A stretch of DNA of 64,000 nt from Pseudarthrobacter polychromogenes (lineage in GTDB: Bacteria > Actinomycetota > Actinomycetes > Actinomycetales > Micrococcaceae): the NCBI RefSeq assembly GCF_014644495.1, contig NZ_BMKU01000011.1:90145-154144 (forward strand), in the 5' to 3' direction. The position numbers were made by a program, and so were the translations under genes. The number at the start of each line of letters is the position of its first letter. The first letter of the stretch is position 1. The notes beneath the pieces were generated by a model that saw nothing but the letters and a program-made list of their open reading frames with translations, did not search any database and was not told where the DNA came from. Below are positions 9,586 to 17,137 of the stretch, one piece after another.

Positions 9586-9609
9586 AGGGCAGAGATTATT
9601 CTCTGCCCT
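9586..9609 (+). terminator. Attenuator terminator hairpin before DAHP synthase
   Basis: A perfect 10-bp stem, AGGGCAGAGA with TCTCTGCCCT, and a TTAT loop, 29 nt after the leader stop and 61 nt before the DAHP synthase start. The trailing tract (TTCGCCGTTT) is only moderately T-rich, so termination strength is uncertain. Confidence 0.65.
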
Positions 9610-9670
9610 TCGCCGTTTCTCCGGCGGGTTCTGATCCGGGCCCGCTTCCCATCTGGAACAGGACCCGAAC

Positions 9671-10816
9671 ATGAGCACCGCAACAGCCCCCGCAACCACA
9701 ACCGCCGGCACTTCCGCAACGGAATCCGCGGCCAGGTCCACGTCGAACCTGCGCGTCAGCGAATTCACGGCGCTGCCCACACCGCAGGAACTCATCGCGG
9801 AACTGCCCCTGGACGCCCGGGTGGCGGACGTCGTCGAACGCGGACGCGATGAAGTCCGGGCCATCATGGACGGCGTGGATGACCGCCTGCTGGTGATCGT
9901 GGGGCCCTGCTCCATCCACGACCCCAAGGCGGGCCTGGAGTACGCACGCCGGCTGGTGAGCCAGGCCGAGAAGCACAGGGAAGACCTGCTGATCGTGATG
10001 CGCACCTACTTCGAAAAGCCTCGCACCACCGTGGGCTGGAAGGGCCTGATCAACGATCCCCGCCTGGACGGCAGCCACGACATGGTGACCGGCCTCCGCA
10101 CCGCCCGGCACTTCCTGCAGCAGGTCACCGCCCTGGGCCTCCCCACCGCAACGGAGTTCCTCGAACCCATCAGCCCGCAGTACATGGCCGACCTCATCTC
10201 CTGGGGTGCCATCGGGGCGCGGACCACCGAAAGCCAGATCCACCGGCAGCTCGCGTCCGGGCTGTCGATGCCCATCGGCTTCAAGAACGGGACCGACGGC
10301 GACCTCCAGGTGGCCATCGACGCCTGCGGTGCAGCCGCCGCGGCCCAGGCTTTCCTCGGCATTGACGGTGACGGCAGGGCAGCGCTGGTGTCCACCGCCG
10401 GAAACCCGGACACCCACGTCATCCTCCGCGGCGGACGCAAGGGACCCAACTACTCCACCGCCGACGTCGGGGCGGCGTCAGCCAAGCTGGCCGGCAAGCA
10501 GCTGAACCCGCGCCTCATCGTGGACGCCAGCCATGCCAACAGCGGCAAGAGCCACCACAGGCAGGCCGAGGTGGCGCTGGAGATCGGTGCGCAGCTCGAG
10601 GACGGCGGCACGTCGGCGCAGGCGATTGCCGGCGTCATGCTGGAAAGCTTCCTGGTGGGCGGTGCGCAGAACCTGGATGTTGCCGAGCACGCGGCCGGAC
10701 GGGCTGAGCTGGTGTACGGGCAGAGTGTCACCGACGCCTGCATGGAGTGGGACGTTTCGGTCTCCGTCCTGGACCAGCTGGCGGCGTCCGCGCGCAAGCG
10801 CCGGGAAGCGAACTAG
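9671..10816 (+). CDS. 3-deoxy-7-phosphoheptulonate (DAHP) synthase, class I
   Basis: Condenses PEP with erythrose-4-phosphate at the entry to the shikimate pathway. The 381 residues match the AroG/F/H-type class I alpha family: VGPCSIHDPKAG, the active-site YFEKPRTTVGWKG, and VDASHANSGKSH are all present. The N-terminal 30 residues are Ala/Thr-rich and not conserved. The ATG at 9671 has an upstream AGGACC. Regulation is probably by attenuation through the aromatic leader at 9485-9609. The catalytic family is sure; whether the ortholog should be called aroF or aroG is not. Confidence 0.94.
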   Translation: MSTATAPATTTAGTSATESAARSTSNLRVSEFTALPTPQELIAELPLDARVADVVERGRDEVRAIMDGVDDRLLVIVGPCSIHDPKAGLEYARRLVSQAEKHREDLLIVMRTYFEKPRTTVGWKGLINDPRLDGSHDMVTGLRTARHFLQQVTALGLPTATEFLEPISPQYMADLISWGAIGARTTESQIHRQLASGLSMPIGFKNGTDGDLQVAIDACGAAAAAQAFLGIDGDGRAALVSTAGNPDTHVILRGGRKGPNYSTADVGAASAKLAGKQLNPRLIVDASHANSGKSHHRQAEVALEIGAQLEDGGTSAQAIAGVMLESFLVGGAQNLDVAEHAAGRAELVYGQSVTDACMEWDVSVSVLDQLAASARKRREAN

Positions 10817-10850
10817 GGGGATTTACTACTTTCACTTCTGCCACAGGAAC

Positions 10851-10866
10851 ATCTAGAGTATCTAGA
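10851..10866. promoter_or_regulatory. Tandem ATCTAGA direct repeat upstream of HTH gene
   Basis: ATCTAGA occurs twice with a 9-bp period (10851-10857 and 10860-10866), about 93 bp before the excisionase-like gene. Head-to-tail direct repeats are the kind of site bound by BldC-type MerR-like small proteins, so autoregulation is possible. This is inference. Confidence 0.35.
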
Positions 10867-10958
10867 TAAGTGGTTGGTGGATGGCTCAGCATCGGAACAC
10901 CGCATTGGCATGTACCTGGGGTCACTGTTGTCCATCCGTCAGCAAAGGAAATAGGGAA

Positions 10959-11171
10959 ATGTCGGCAGAACAGAACTTCTCCAACGCGAAGTTCCTGACC
11001 GTGGCTGAAGTCGCCCAGGTCATGCGCGTCTCCAAAATGACTGTGTACCGGCTGGTGCACTCCGGCGAAATGCCGGCAGTGCGCTTCGGCCGCTCCTACC
11101 GGGTTCCGGAACAGGCCGTTGAGCAGTACCTCAAAGGTGCTGTCGTGGACGGCCACACTGAGACAGCTTGA
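10959..11171 (+). CDS. Excisionase/BldC-like helix-turn-helix protein
   Basis: A 70-residue protein that is almost only a MerR-like winged helix: FLTVAEVAQVMRVSKMTVYRL, cut by the turn before the recognition helix, then a wing around RFGRSYRVPEQAVEQYL. This is the excisionase-family DNA-binding fold, here a chromosomal regulator with no phage genes nearby. Its position just before the bS22 gene matches M. tuberculosis Rv0500A-Rv0500B (from memory). The start at 10959 is favoured because AAAGGA precedes it; a longer frame from 10881 has no such site. Targets are unknown. Confidence 0.88.
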   Translation: MSAEQNFSNAKFLTVAEVAQVMRVSKMTVYRLVHSGEMPAVRFGRSYRVPEQAVEQYLKGAVVDGHTETA

Positions 11172-11319
11172 GCAACTGTCCGTAGCCGCCTCCCGGAAGC
11201 GGTACCCTGTTAAGGAACGTTTTACGTCATTGTAAGAATCTGTCAGTTGTTCAGTTCGTAGCTCTGTCCACGAACATTTCCATCAGACAGGTACTGCATC
11301 TAGTTTGTAAGGAACTTAC

Positions 11320-11418
11320 GTGGGTTCAGTTATTAAGAAGCGTCGCAAGCGTATGGCCAAGAAGAAGCACCGCAAGCTGCTTCGCAAGACCCGTCACCAG
11401 CGCCGCAACAAGAAGTAG
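11320..11418 (+). CDS. Small basic ribosomal protein bS22 (AURKAIP1/COX24 domain)
   Basis: A 32-residue, extremely Lys/Arg-rich peptide starting MGSVIKKRRKRMAKKKHRK and ending RRNKK, too short for ordinary gene callers. It matches the actinobacterial bS22 protein seen in mycobacterial small ribosomal subunits, with the KKRRKRMxKKKHRKL core of the AURKAIP1/COX24 domain. It starts with GTG at 11320, with AAGGA nearby. A strong terminator follows at 11441, so it is a stand-alone or two-gene transcript with the HTH gene. Confidence 0.93.
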   Translation: MGSVIKKRRKRMAKKKHRKLLRKTRHQRRNKK

Positions 11419-11440
11419 AGATACTTCAACAGCGCAGAAA

Positions 11441-11474
11441 TGCCCGTCGCCTTCCGAGGCGGCGGGCATTTTCT
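11441..11474 (+). terminator. Rho-independent terminator after bS22
   Basis: The arms TGCCCGTCGCC (11441-11451) and GGCGGCGGGCA (11458-11468) pair over 11 bp with one G-U, loop TTCCGA, followed by TTTTCTT. It lies 23 nt past the bS22 stop. Confidence 0.88.
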
Positions 11475-11488
11475 TGTGCTGTCCCCAA

Positions 11489-11544
11489 CTAGGTAGCAGT
11501 AGGTGTCGTTTTGAGGGCCCAAAACGACACTTACGGCTACCTAG
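11489..11544. repeat. Palindromic repeat, family A (complete copy)
   Basis: Two 25-nt arms (11489-11513 and 11520-11544) are inverted copies with only two differences, around a GGGCCC centre. The left arm opens CTAGGTAGC and carries GTGTCGTTTTG. A diverged half copy is at 39828-39852. The right end overlaps the stop codon of the HAD gene, so it may also end that transcript. It looks like a dispersed REP-like element. Confidence 0.8.
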
Positions 11545-12359
11545 ATGCGCGGGCCCCGGATGCGGGCGAAGCCCTTCCAGAGCCCGTAGACGGCGCCGCC
11601 GGCCGTTGCGGCTTTGAGGCCGAACGTGGCTGCTCGCCGGCCGGACCGGAAATCGTAGACCGGCCAGTTGTTGTCGCGGGCGTGCCGGCGCAGGCGGGCA
11701 TCCGGGTTGATGGCCACCGGGTGGCCCACCAGGGTGAGCAGCGGAATGTCGTTGTAGGAGTCGCTGTACGCCCAGCAGCGCTTGAGATCCAGCTCCTCGG
11801 CGTCCGCAATGGCCTGGACAGCCACGGCCTTGGCCGAGCCGTGCAGGATGTCACCCACCAGGCGGCCGGTGTACATGCCCTCGGAAATTTCCCCCACTGT
11901 CCCCAGCGCTCCGGTCAGCCCCAGCCGGGTGGAGATCACGGTGGCCACTTCGATGGGGGTGGCGGTCACCAGCCACACCCGGCGGCCCACGCGCAGGTGC
12001 TGCTCCGCCAGCGCTTTGGCGCCCGGCCAGATGCGGGAGGCGATCATTTCGTCGTAGACCTCTTCGCCGAGCGCTTTGATGTCATCAACCGTGATGCCTG
12101 CGGCCAGAGTCAGTGCGGAGTCGCGGACTGCGTGGACATCATCCATGTTTTCGCCGCGGGCCACGAACTTGAGCTGCTTCCACGCGAATCCGGCGGCCTG
12201 GGCCATGGTGAACGCCCCGCGCTGGTGCATCTTGCGGGCAACGTGGAAGAGGCTGGCGCCGCGCATCAGGGTGTTGTCCACATCGAAGAACGCCGCCTCG
12301 CCCGGTTGCGGCGCAGCAACCGGTTTGGTGACTACGGCAACGTACTTCTCCTCGGGCAT
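11541..12359 (-). CDS. HAD superfamily IB phosphatase (SerB-like)
   Basis: A 272-residue HAD hydrolase with the nucleophile motif FFDVDNTLMRG near the N-terminus, a motif II segment VWLVTATP, and a motif III/IV region CWAYSDSYNDIPLL. Subfamily IB includes phosphoserine phosphatases, but the natural substrate is not evident. The ATG at 12359 was chosen because a TAGACT box lies 7 nt upstream (leaderless); a GTG at 12410 is possible but unsupported. The gene diverges from the glutaredoxin gene. From memory, the M. tuberculosis counterpart is serB1 (Rv0505c). Confidence 0.85.
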   Translation of the reverse strand: MPEEKYVAVVTKPVAAPQPGEAAFFDVDNTLMRGASLFHVARKMHQRGAFTMAQAAGFAWKQLKFVARGENMDDVHAVRDSALTLAAGITVDDIKALGEEVYDEMIASRIWPGAKALAEQHLRVGRRVWLVTATPIEVATVISTRLGLTGALGTVGEISEGMYTGRLVGDILHGSAKAVAVQAIADAEELDLKRCWAYSDSYNDIPLLTLVGHPVAINPDARLRRHARDNNWPVYDFRSGRRAATFGLKAATAGGAVYGLWKGFARIRGPRI

Positions 12360-12459
12360 GCAGTCGAGTCTAGTCAATCCACTGTTCAATCCCCGTTTAG
12401 CCTTGTCCACCCCTTGCCCGGCGTCGCCGGACCCGGGGGAACGGGACTACGGTTAAGGC

Positions 12460-12714
12460 ATGGCCACACCCCGCGTTGTCCTGATCACCAAGGCAGACTG
12501 CCACCTCTGCGAAGACGCGCGCGACGCCGTCAGCCGGGTTACCGCCTCGCTGGGACTTGAGTGGAGCGAAGAGCTGGTGGACCACCAGCCGGAACTCCGT
12601 GAGCGCTACGCGGAAGAAATCCCTGTGGTGCTGGTGGATGGCGTGCAGCGCGACTTCTGGAAAATCGACGAAGCCCGGCTGGCACGCGTGCTCCAGCGGG
12701 CCATGGCACAGTAG
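12460..12714 (+). CDS. Glutaredoxin-family thioredoxin-fold protein
   Basis: An 84-residue protein with the redox motif CHLC in TKADCHLCEDARDAV and the cis-Pro segment EEIPVVLVDG, i.e. the thioredoxin fold of the DUF836 kind. It probably reduces disulfides in the cytoplasm; the partner is unknown. TACGGT lies 6 nt before the ATG, so it is probably leaderless. It precedes rex, a pairing common in actinobacteria. Confidence 0.85.
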   Translation: MATPRVVLITKADCHLCEDARDAVSRVTASLGLEWSEELVDHQPELRERYAEEIPVVLVDGVQRDFWKIDEARLARVLQRAMAQ

Positions 12715-12832
12715 GGGAGCAGAACCGTGGCGGAGAGGCTTGTCGTGTCCTTTGCATCGGCGGCACCTGCTTTGATGGCATCGCCGGTTGGGCCCTAGAG
12801 TGGAGTCACAACGCGATGCGAGGGAGGGGCTG

Positions 12833-13537
12833 GTGGCTTCGCTGGATTCAACCCCCCAGGCTGTCCCGGACCTGCCGGGAGCCGCGGGCACGGCAGCCAA
12901 ACAGATTCCGCCCGCTGCAGTGGCCCGGCTGACACTCTACCTCCGTGCCCTCAATACGCTCCTGGCCGAGGGCGTGGAGCGGGTCTCCTCCGAATCCCTT
13001 GCCGAGGCCTCCGGCGTCAGCTCCGCAACGCTCCGCAAGGATCTTTCCCACGTGGGCTCCTACGGCACCCGCGGTGTGGGCTATGAGGTGCAGTACCTCA
13101 GCCGGCACATCGCCGCCGCCCTGGGCCTCACCCACGACTGGAAGGTGGCCATCGTCGGTGCCGGCAACCTGGGCAAGGCCCTTGCACGGTACGGCGGCTT
13201 CGAATCCCGGGGCTTCGACGTCGTGGCCATCTTTGACGCGGACCAGATGGTGGTGGGCAACGAGGTCGGCTGGCTGCGCGTCAGCGATGTGGCGGACCTG
13301 GAAACCGTGCTCCACCGCACGGGAGCCAATATGGTGGTCCTCGCCCTGCCCGCGTCCGTGGCCCAGGACATCTGCGACCGCGTGGTGGCGGCCGGGGTCC
13401 GCAGCGTCCTCAGCTTCGCCCCCATCATGCTCCAGGTGCCGGAAGGCGTTAACCTTCGCAAGGTGGACATGGCAACGGAACTGCAGATCCTCGCCTATCA
13501 CGCACAACGGGCGCAGGCCCCGGGGCAGACCGCCTAG
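12833..13537 (+). CDS. rex: Redox-sensing transcriptional repressor Rex
   Basis: Senses the NADH/NAD+ ratio and represses respiratory and fermentative genes when NAD+ dominates. The 234 residues show an N-terminal winged helix (LYLRALNTLLAEG, then ASGVSSATLRKDLSHVGSYG), a Rossmann domain with VGAGNLGKALARY, and a C-terminal swapped helix ending ATELQILAYHAQ. GTG at 12833 follows GGGAGG with 5 nt spacing; a start at 12788 would add an atypical extension. In many actinobacteria hemA follows rex, but here a convergent membrane-protein gene follows. Confidence 0.93.
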   Translation: MASLDSTPQAVPDLPGAAGTAAKQIPPAAVARLTLYLRALNTLLAEGVERVSSESLAEASGVSSATLRKDLSHVGSYGTRGVGYEVQYLSRHIAAALGLTHDWKVAIVGAGNLGKALARYGGFESRGFDVVAIFDADQMVVGNEVGWLRVSDVADLETVLHRTGANMVVLALPASVAQDICDRVVAAGVRSVLSFAPIMLQVPEGVNLRKVDMATELQILAYHAQRAQAPGQTA

Positions 13538-13599
13538 ATTACGTCAGCGGTGCTTGCTGGTTCCGGGGCCCACGCCCGAAGGGTGGGTGGTGCTTGGAG

Positions 13600-14382
13600 T
13601 TACCGGCCGTACGGGTTACCCATATTGCCGCCGTAAGGGTTGGCGAACGGCTGCTGGCGCCGGAAATACGGGGCCGAGGCCGGCAGGTAGAGCAGCACGA
13701 TGGCCGCGATCCCCAGCAGGGTGCCGATGGTTGCAAAGCTTGGCGGGCCGAAGAGGCCGAAGATGGACAGTGCCGCGAAGACCGTGCCCAGGATCCGTGC
13801 CCAGTTCTTGCCCTTGCGGACGAAGAACGCCACCAGCAAGTAGAGGGCGAGCCCGATGATGGCGAACACCACCAGGGTGCCGGCGATGACGCCCTTCATA
13901 TCCTCGTAGGTGACTCCAGCGCCGCTGCCCTCGATCTGGGTTTCGAAGGCGTCTCGGAACATGGGATCGTCCAGCGTGGTCAGCCCGGTCAGCATCGAAA
14001 TGACAAAGATCGCGGCGGATGCAATCAACAGCCAGAAGGAGATGTTGACCATCTGGGGGACGCCCGTGCTGCCGGACGGCTGGGGCTGCTCCGACGGATA
14101 CTGCGCGTAGGGGGACTGTCCGTACGGCTGCTGGCCATAGCCGGGTGCTGCCGGCGGATTCTGTCCGAACTGCGGCGGGTTCTGCCCGTACTGGGGTGCG
14201 CCGGACTGGCCGTACTGCGGGGCATTCTGCCCATACTGCGGTGCTCCGGACTGCTGGCCGTACTGGGGCTGGTTTTGGCCATACTGGGGTGCATTCTGGC
14301 CGTAGCGCGGACCCTGGCTGCCAGACTCGGAGCCGGGCTCGGGCTCGTTCGGAACGGGAGGCGGGACGGGGGGAGTGCTCAT
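13600..14382 (-). CDS. Membrane protein with YGQ-repeat N-terminus
   Basis: A 260-residue protein. Residues about 1-115 are low-complexity, Pro/Gln/Tyr/Gly-rich, with repeated PQYGQN-type units; this cytoplasmic-looking tail precedes about four hydrophobic segments in the C-terminal half (starting VNISFWLLIASAAIFVI). ATG at 14382 follows AAAGGA. The next gene upstream has a similar membrane portion (FWIWF/LW repeats and KGKNWARILG versus KDGKHWARLGL), so the two are probably diverged paralogs. Function unknown. Confidence 0.8.
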   Translation of the reverse strand: MSTPPVPPPVPNEPEPGSESGSQGPRYGQNAPQYGQNQPQYGQQSGAPQYGQNAPQYGQSGAPQYGQNPPQFGQNPPAAPGYGQQPYGQSPYAQYPSEQPQPSGSTGVPQMVNISFWLLIASAAIFVISMLTGLTTLDDPMFRDAFETQIEGSGAGVTYEDMKGVIAGTLVVFAIIGLALYLLVAFFVRKGKNWARILGTVFAALSIFGLFGPPSFATIGTLLGIAAIVLLYLPASAPYFRRQQPFANPYGGNMGNPYGR

Positions 14383-14491
14383 GGGCGGTCCTTTTGCGTG
14401 TCGGGTTCCAGGTAAATCGCCGGGATCGGTCCTGTCCCCTACCCCCAGCATCACTTACGTCCACCGTACCCCCGGGCAGGCGCCTTGTGGG

Positions 14492-14956
14492 TCATTCGGA
14501 AGAGGTATTCCCGGAGCGGGCCGCCGTGAAGAAGGCTTGGGAATTGGGCAGCCACAGCAGGACCGTTGCCGCCAGGCTGATGAGGAACGTTGCCCAGTTG
14601 CCGCCCTGGCCCACGCCCATCATGGCGTTGGCCACCGCCAGGATTAGGGTGGCGCCGGTGAGGGCCGTGAGGCCCAGCCGGGCCCAATGCTTTCCGTCCT
14701 TCATGGCAAGGGCGAGGACAATCTGCGCAGCACCGACCGCTGCCGCCAGCAGCATGAGCAGGAGCACCAGCGTGGCCGCCCCTGGTGCCGCGGCAAAGAG
14801 CACCAGCGACGCCAGCATGCCCAGCATTCCACCCAGCATGCCCAGGATGCCGCCCACAAACCAGATCCAGAAGGAGACCTTGAGTTCGGTGGGCAGGCCC
14901 GTCACCAGGAACATTCGGGCAAAACCGCTCCGCGGCGCGCTGGGTGAATTGCTCAT
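14492..14956 (-). CDS. Small four-helix membrane protein
   Basis: A 154-residue protein of unknown function with four predicted membrane helices and an unusual GGILGMLGGMLGML Gly/Met/Leu stretch in the first. The loop KDGKHWARLGL resembles that of its downstream neighbour. ATG at 14956 was preferred over the upstream in-frame start because TGAGGG lies just before it. Confidence 0.75.
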   Translation of the reverse strand: MSNSPSAPRSGFARMFLVTGLPTELKVSFWIWFVGGILGMLGGMLGMLASLVLFAAAPGAATLVLLLMLLAAAVGAAQIVLALAMKDGKHWARLGLTALTGATLILAVANAMMGVGQGGNWATFLISLAATVLLWLPNSQAFFTAARSGNTSSE

Positions 14957-15009
14957 GGCCCTCACTGTAAACCCCGCCGGGACCCGGAAGGAGCGGTGTG
15001 CTTAAAGAC

Positions 15010-15052
15010 GGCACCCCGGCGCCGGACTGCGGGAGTCCAGGGCCGGGGTGCC
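15010..15052 (-). terminator. Terminator after yceI
   Basis: A long hairpin: perfect 11-bp outer arms GGCACCCCGGC and GCCGGGGTGCC, and an inner 5-bp GGACT/AGTCC stem. It lies 13 nt past the YceI stop on the minus strand and is followed there by a short CTTT tract. Confidence 0.75.
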
Positions 15053-15065
15053 GGAGCGGAAGGAA

Positions 15066-15614
15066 TTATGCCGCGGGAGCGATGAAGGCGAGTTCGAGGT
15101 TGATGGCAACCTTGTCGCTCACCAGGACGCCGCCGGTCTCGAGGATGGCGTTCCAGGTCAGGCCGAAGTCCTTGCGGCTGATGGTGGTCTCGGCGGAAAC
15201 GCCTGCACGGGTGTTGCCGAAGGGGTCAACAGCCACACCGTTGAACTCGGTGTCCAGGGTGACGGGGCGGGTGACACCCTTGATGGTCAGGTCGCCGGTC
15301 AGCTCGTAGCTGTCGCCCTTGGCCACGAGGCCGTTGGAGACAAAGGAGATTTCGGGAAACTTCTCCACGTCGAAGAAGTCCTCGCCCTTGACGTGGCCGT
15401 CGCGGTTTACGTCGCCGGAATCAAAGCTGGCGGTGTTGATGGTGGCGTTGATCCGGGCGCCGGTGACGTCCTCGGGGAGGTCAAGGGTGGCGTCGGCTTC
15501 GGTGAACTGGCCGCGGACCTTGCTGATACCTGCGTGGCGGACCGTGAAGCCGATCTCGCTGTGTGAGTTGTCCAGGGTCCAGGTGCCGGTGGTGATGTCT
15601 GCGGGAAGTGCCAT
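15066..15614 (-). CDS. YceI-family lipid-binding protein
   Basis: A 182-residue YceI-like lipocalin-fold protein: TWTLDNSHSEIGFTVRH at the N-terminus is the family hallmark. It is thought to bind isoprenoid-type lipids; this copy lacks a signal peptide and should be cytoplasmic. ATG at 15614 follows AAGGAG. The 5' region is dense with inverted repeats resembling MarR-type operators (15653-15720), so it is probably a regulated stress gene. Confidence 0.92.
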   Translation of the reverse strand: MALPADITTGTWTLDNSHSEIGFTVRHAGISKVRGQFTEADATLDLPEDVTGARINATINTASFDSGDVNRDGHVKGEDFFDVEKFPEISFVSNGLVAKGDSYELTGDLTIKGVTRPVTLDTEFNGVAVDPFGNTRAGVSAETTISRKDFGLTWNAILETGGVLVSDKVAINLELAFIAPAA

Positions 15615-15652
15615 GGTGATGCTCCTTGGGTTTGCGAACTGTCGGGTTTGCT

Positions 15653-15681
15653 GTTGAAACTTCATCTGTTGAAGTCTCAAC
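15653..15681. promoter_or_regulatory. Two TTGAA-N-TTCAA-type operator boxes in the yceI leader
   Basis: GTTGAAACTTCA (15653-15664) and GTTGAAGTCTCAAC (15668-15681) are each inverted repeats, with centres about 15 bp apart, between the yceI promoter and its start. MarR-family repressors of actinobacteria often bind sites of this form. No marR gene is in the window. Confidence 0.45.
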
Positions 15682-15695
15682 TAACTGCTGCATCC

Positions 15696-15720
15696 AGTAT
15701 AAACATGCATTTGCATGTTT
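15696..15720 (-). promoter_or_regulatory. yceI promoter with overlapping palindrome
   Basis: On the minus strand TATACT (15701-15696) fits a -10 box. Directly upstream, AAACATGCA-TT-TGCATGTTT is a perfect 20-bp inverted repeat (15701-15720) sitting in the spacer, where a bound repressor would block RNA polymerase. The -35 is not recognisable. Confidence 0.5.
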
Positions 15721-15825
15721 TGTTCCCGACTTCGGAACATTTCTTCAAAAACTTCAGTTCTACTCTCTGTAGAAGCCTGTGCGGGAGATTTCGGATCGCA
15801 CGCCATCTTTGAGAAACTGGTAAAC

Positions 15826-16506
15826 ATGCCCCAAGCCACTGTCCATTTGCTCCGCCACGGCGAGGTCCACAATCCCGACGGCGTTCTGTACGGACGGCTG
15901 CCCGAATTCCACCTCTCCGAACTGGGGCAGGAGATGGCACGCACCCTCGCCGAACACTTCAGCCGCCGCGCCGCCGGCGGTGCCCGTATCACCTACCTGG
16001 CAGCCTCGCCGCTGGACCGTGCGCAGGAAACTGCCCGGCCGACGTCGGACGCCCTGCGCCTGCAGATCCACACGGACGAGCGGATCATCGAGGCGGAGAA
16101 CTACTTCGAGGGCATGAGGGTCACCAAGGCTGAACTGCGCCGCCCGAAGCACTGGCCGCGGCTGGTCAACCCGCTGCGGCCTTCCTGGGGCGAACCGTAC
16201 AAGAAGCAGGCGTCCCGGGTCATGGAGGCGGTCCAGGACGCGCGGCTGCGTGCCATCGAACTGGCGGCCGGGGACTTCGGAACGGACGGGCCGGAAGCCA
16301 TCATGGTCAGCCACCAGCTCCCCATCTGGGCCACCCGCCTCAGCGCCGAGGGAAAACCGCTGTGGCATGACCCGCGGAAACGCGAATGCACCCTGACCTC
16401 CATCACCTCCCTGGTGTTCGACGACGCCGGCACGCTCCTGCGCGTGCAGTACAGCGAACCGGCGGCTTCCCTTCTTCCGGGTGCGTCCAGCACCCCTGGA
16501 GCCTAG
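15826..16506 (+). CDS. Histidine phosphatase (phosphoglycerate-mutase-like) family protein
   Basis: A 226-residue member of the histidine phosphatase superfamily: LLRHGEV gives the catalytic His near residue 9 and VSHQLP the second His; an Arg and a Glu occur in SPLDRAQETA and EAENYFEG. The substrate is unknown. The start at 15826 lies after GAGAAACTGG. It heads the cytochrome c maturation genes, as does Rv0525 in M. tuberculosis (from memory), which suggests co-transcription rather than a direct role. Confidence 0.85.
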   Translation: MPQATVHLLRHGEVHNPDGVLYGRLPEFHLSELGQEMARTLAEHFSRRAAGGARITYLAASPLDRAQETARPTSDALRLQIHTDERIIEAENYFEGMRVTKAELRRPKHWPRLVNPLRPSWGEPYKKQASRVMEAVQDARLRAIELAAGDFGTDGPEAIMVSHQLPIWATRLSAEGKPLWHDPRKRECTLTSITSLVFDDAGTLLRVQYSEPAASLLPGASSTPGA

Positions 16507-16508
16507 CT

Positions 16509-17123
16509 GTGACCCACCGCAATCCCGTGACCTCCCGCCGGAGCCTGCTGGCTGCCGGTGGCCTCGCCCTGACCGCTGTGACCCTGGGCCTGTCCGGCTG
16601 CGCCCAGGAGGATGCCCTGGCGCAGCAGGCCAAGGCAGGGGACAACAAAAACTATGTTGCCGGCGACGGCTCCGTGACGGAGTTTGCGGCCGGGGACCGC
16701 AAGTCCGCCATCCAGGTCAACGGCACGCTCTTCAACGGAACCACCGTGGCGCCCGCCGACTTCCAGGGCGGGGTGACGGTGCTGAACTTCTGGTTCGCCG
16801 CCTGCGCCCCGTGCCGCGTGGAGGCCCCCATCCTGGAAGAGCTCCACCAGGAGTTCAAGGACCAGGGCGTGCAGTTCTACGGCGTCAACCTGCGGGACGA
16901 GAAAGCCACTGCCGAGGCCTTCGAGAAGACCTTCAACCTGACCTACCCCAGCTTTGACGACAAGGACGGCGGCGTCCTCCTGGCTGTCTCCGGACTGGTT
17001 CCGCCGGGCGCGGTCCCCACCACCCTAGTGCTGGACAAGCAGGGCCGCGTGGCCTCCCGTGTCCTGGGCGAAGTCCAAAAGGGCACCCTGAAGGCCCTCA
17101 TCGCTGCCGCCGTGGCAGAGTAG
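16509..17123 (+). CDS. TlpA/ResA-like thiol-disulfide oxidoreductase lipoprotein
   Basis: Extracytoplasmic thioredoxin that reduces apocytochrome c cysteines before haem attachment. The 204-residue precursor begins with an SRRSLL-type signal and a lipobox LSGC, so it is a lipoprotein, possibly Tat-exported. The mature domain has the active site WFAACAPCRVEAP (CAPC). GTG at 16509 follows GGAG. It lies 14 bp before ccdA, the expected electron donor. Confidence 0.9.
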   Translation: MTHRNPVTSRRSLLAAGGLALTAVTLGLSGCAQEDALAQQAKAGDNKNYVAGDGSVTEFAAGDRKSAIQVNGTLFNGTTVAPADFQGGVTVLNFWFAACAPCRVEAPILEELHQEFKDQGVQFYGVNLRDEKATAEAFEKTFNLTYPSFDDKDGGVLLAVSGLVPPGAVPTTLVLDKQGRVASRVLGEVQKGTLKALIAAAVAE

Positions 17124-17137
17124 CGGCGGTCCGGACC

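Noticed and set aside
12360..12410. Longer N-terminus for the HAD phosphatase (GTG 12410)
   Set aside because: The extension has no Shine-Dalgarno and would place the TAGACT promoter box within the gene.
14150..14320. Periodic sequence that could be mistaken for a CRISPR-like or tandem DNA repeat
   Set aside because: The period follows codons for YGQN/PQYGQ units inside a real gene; there are no spacers.
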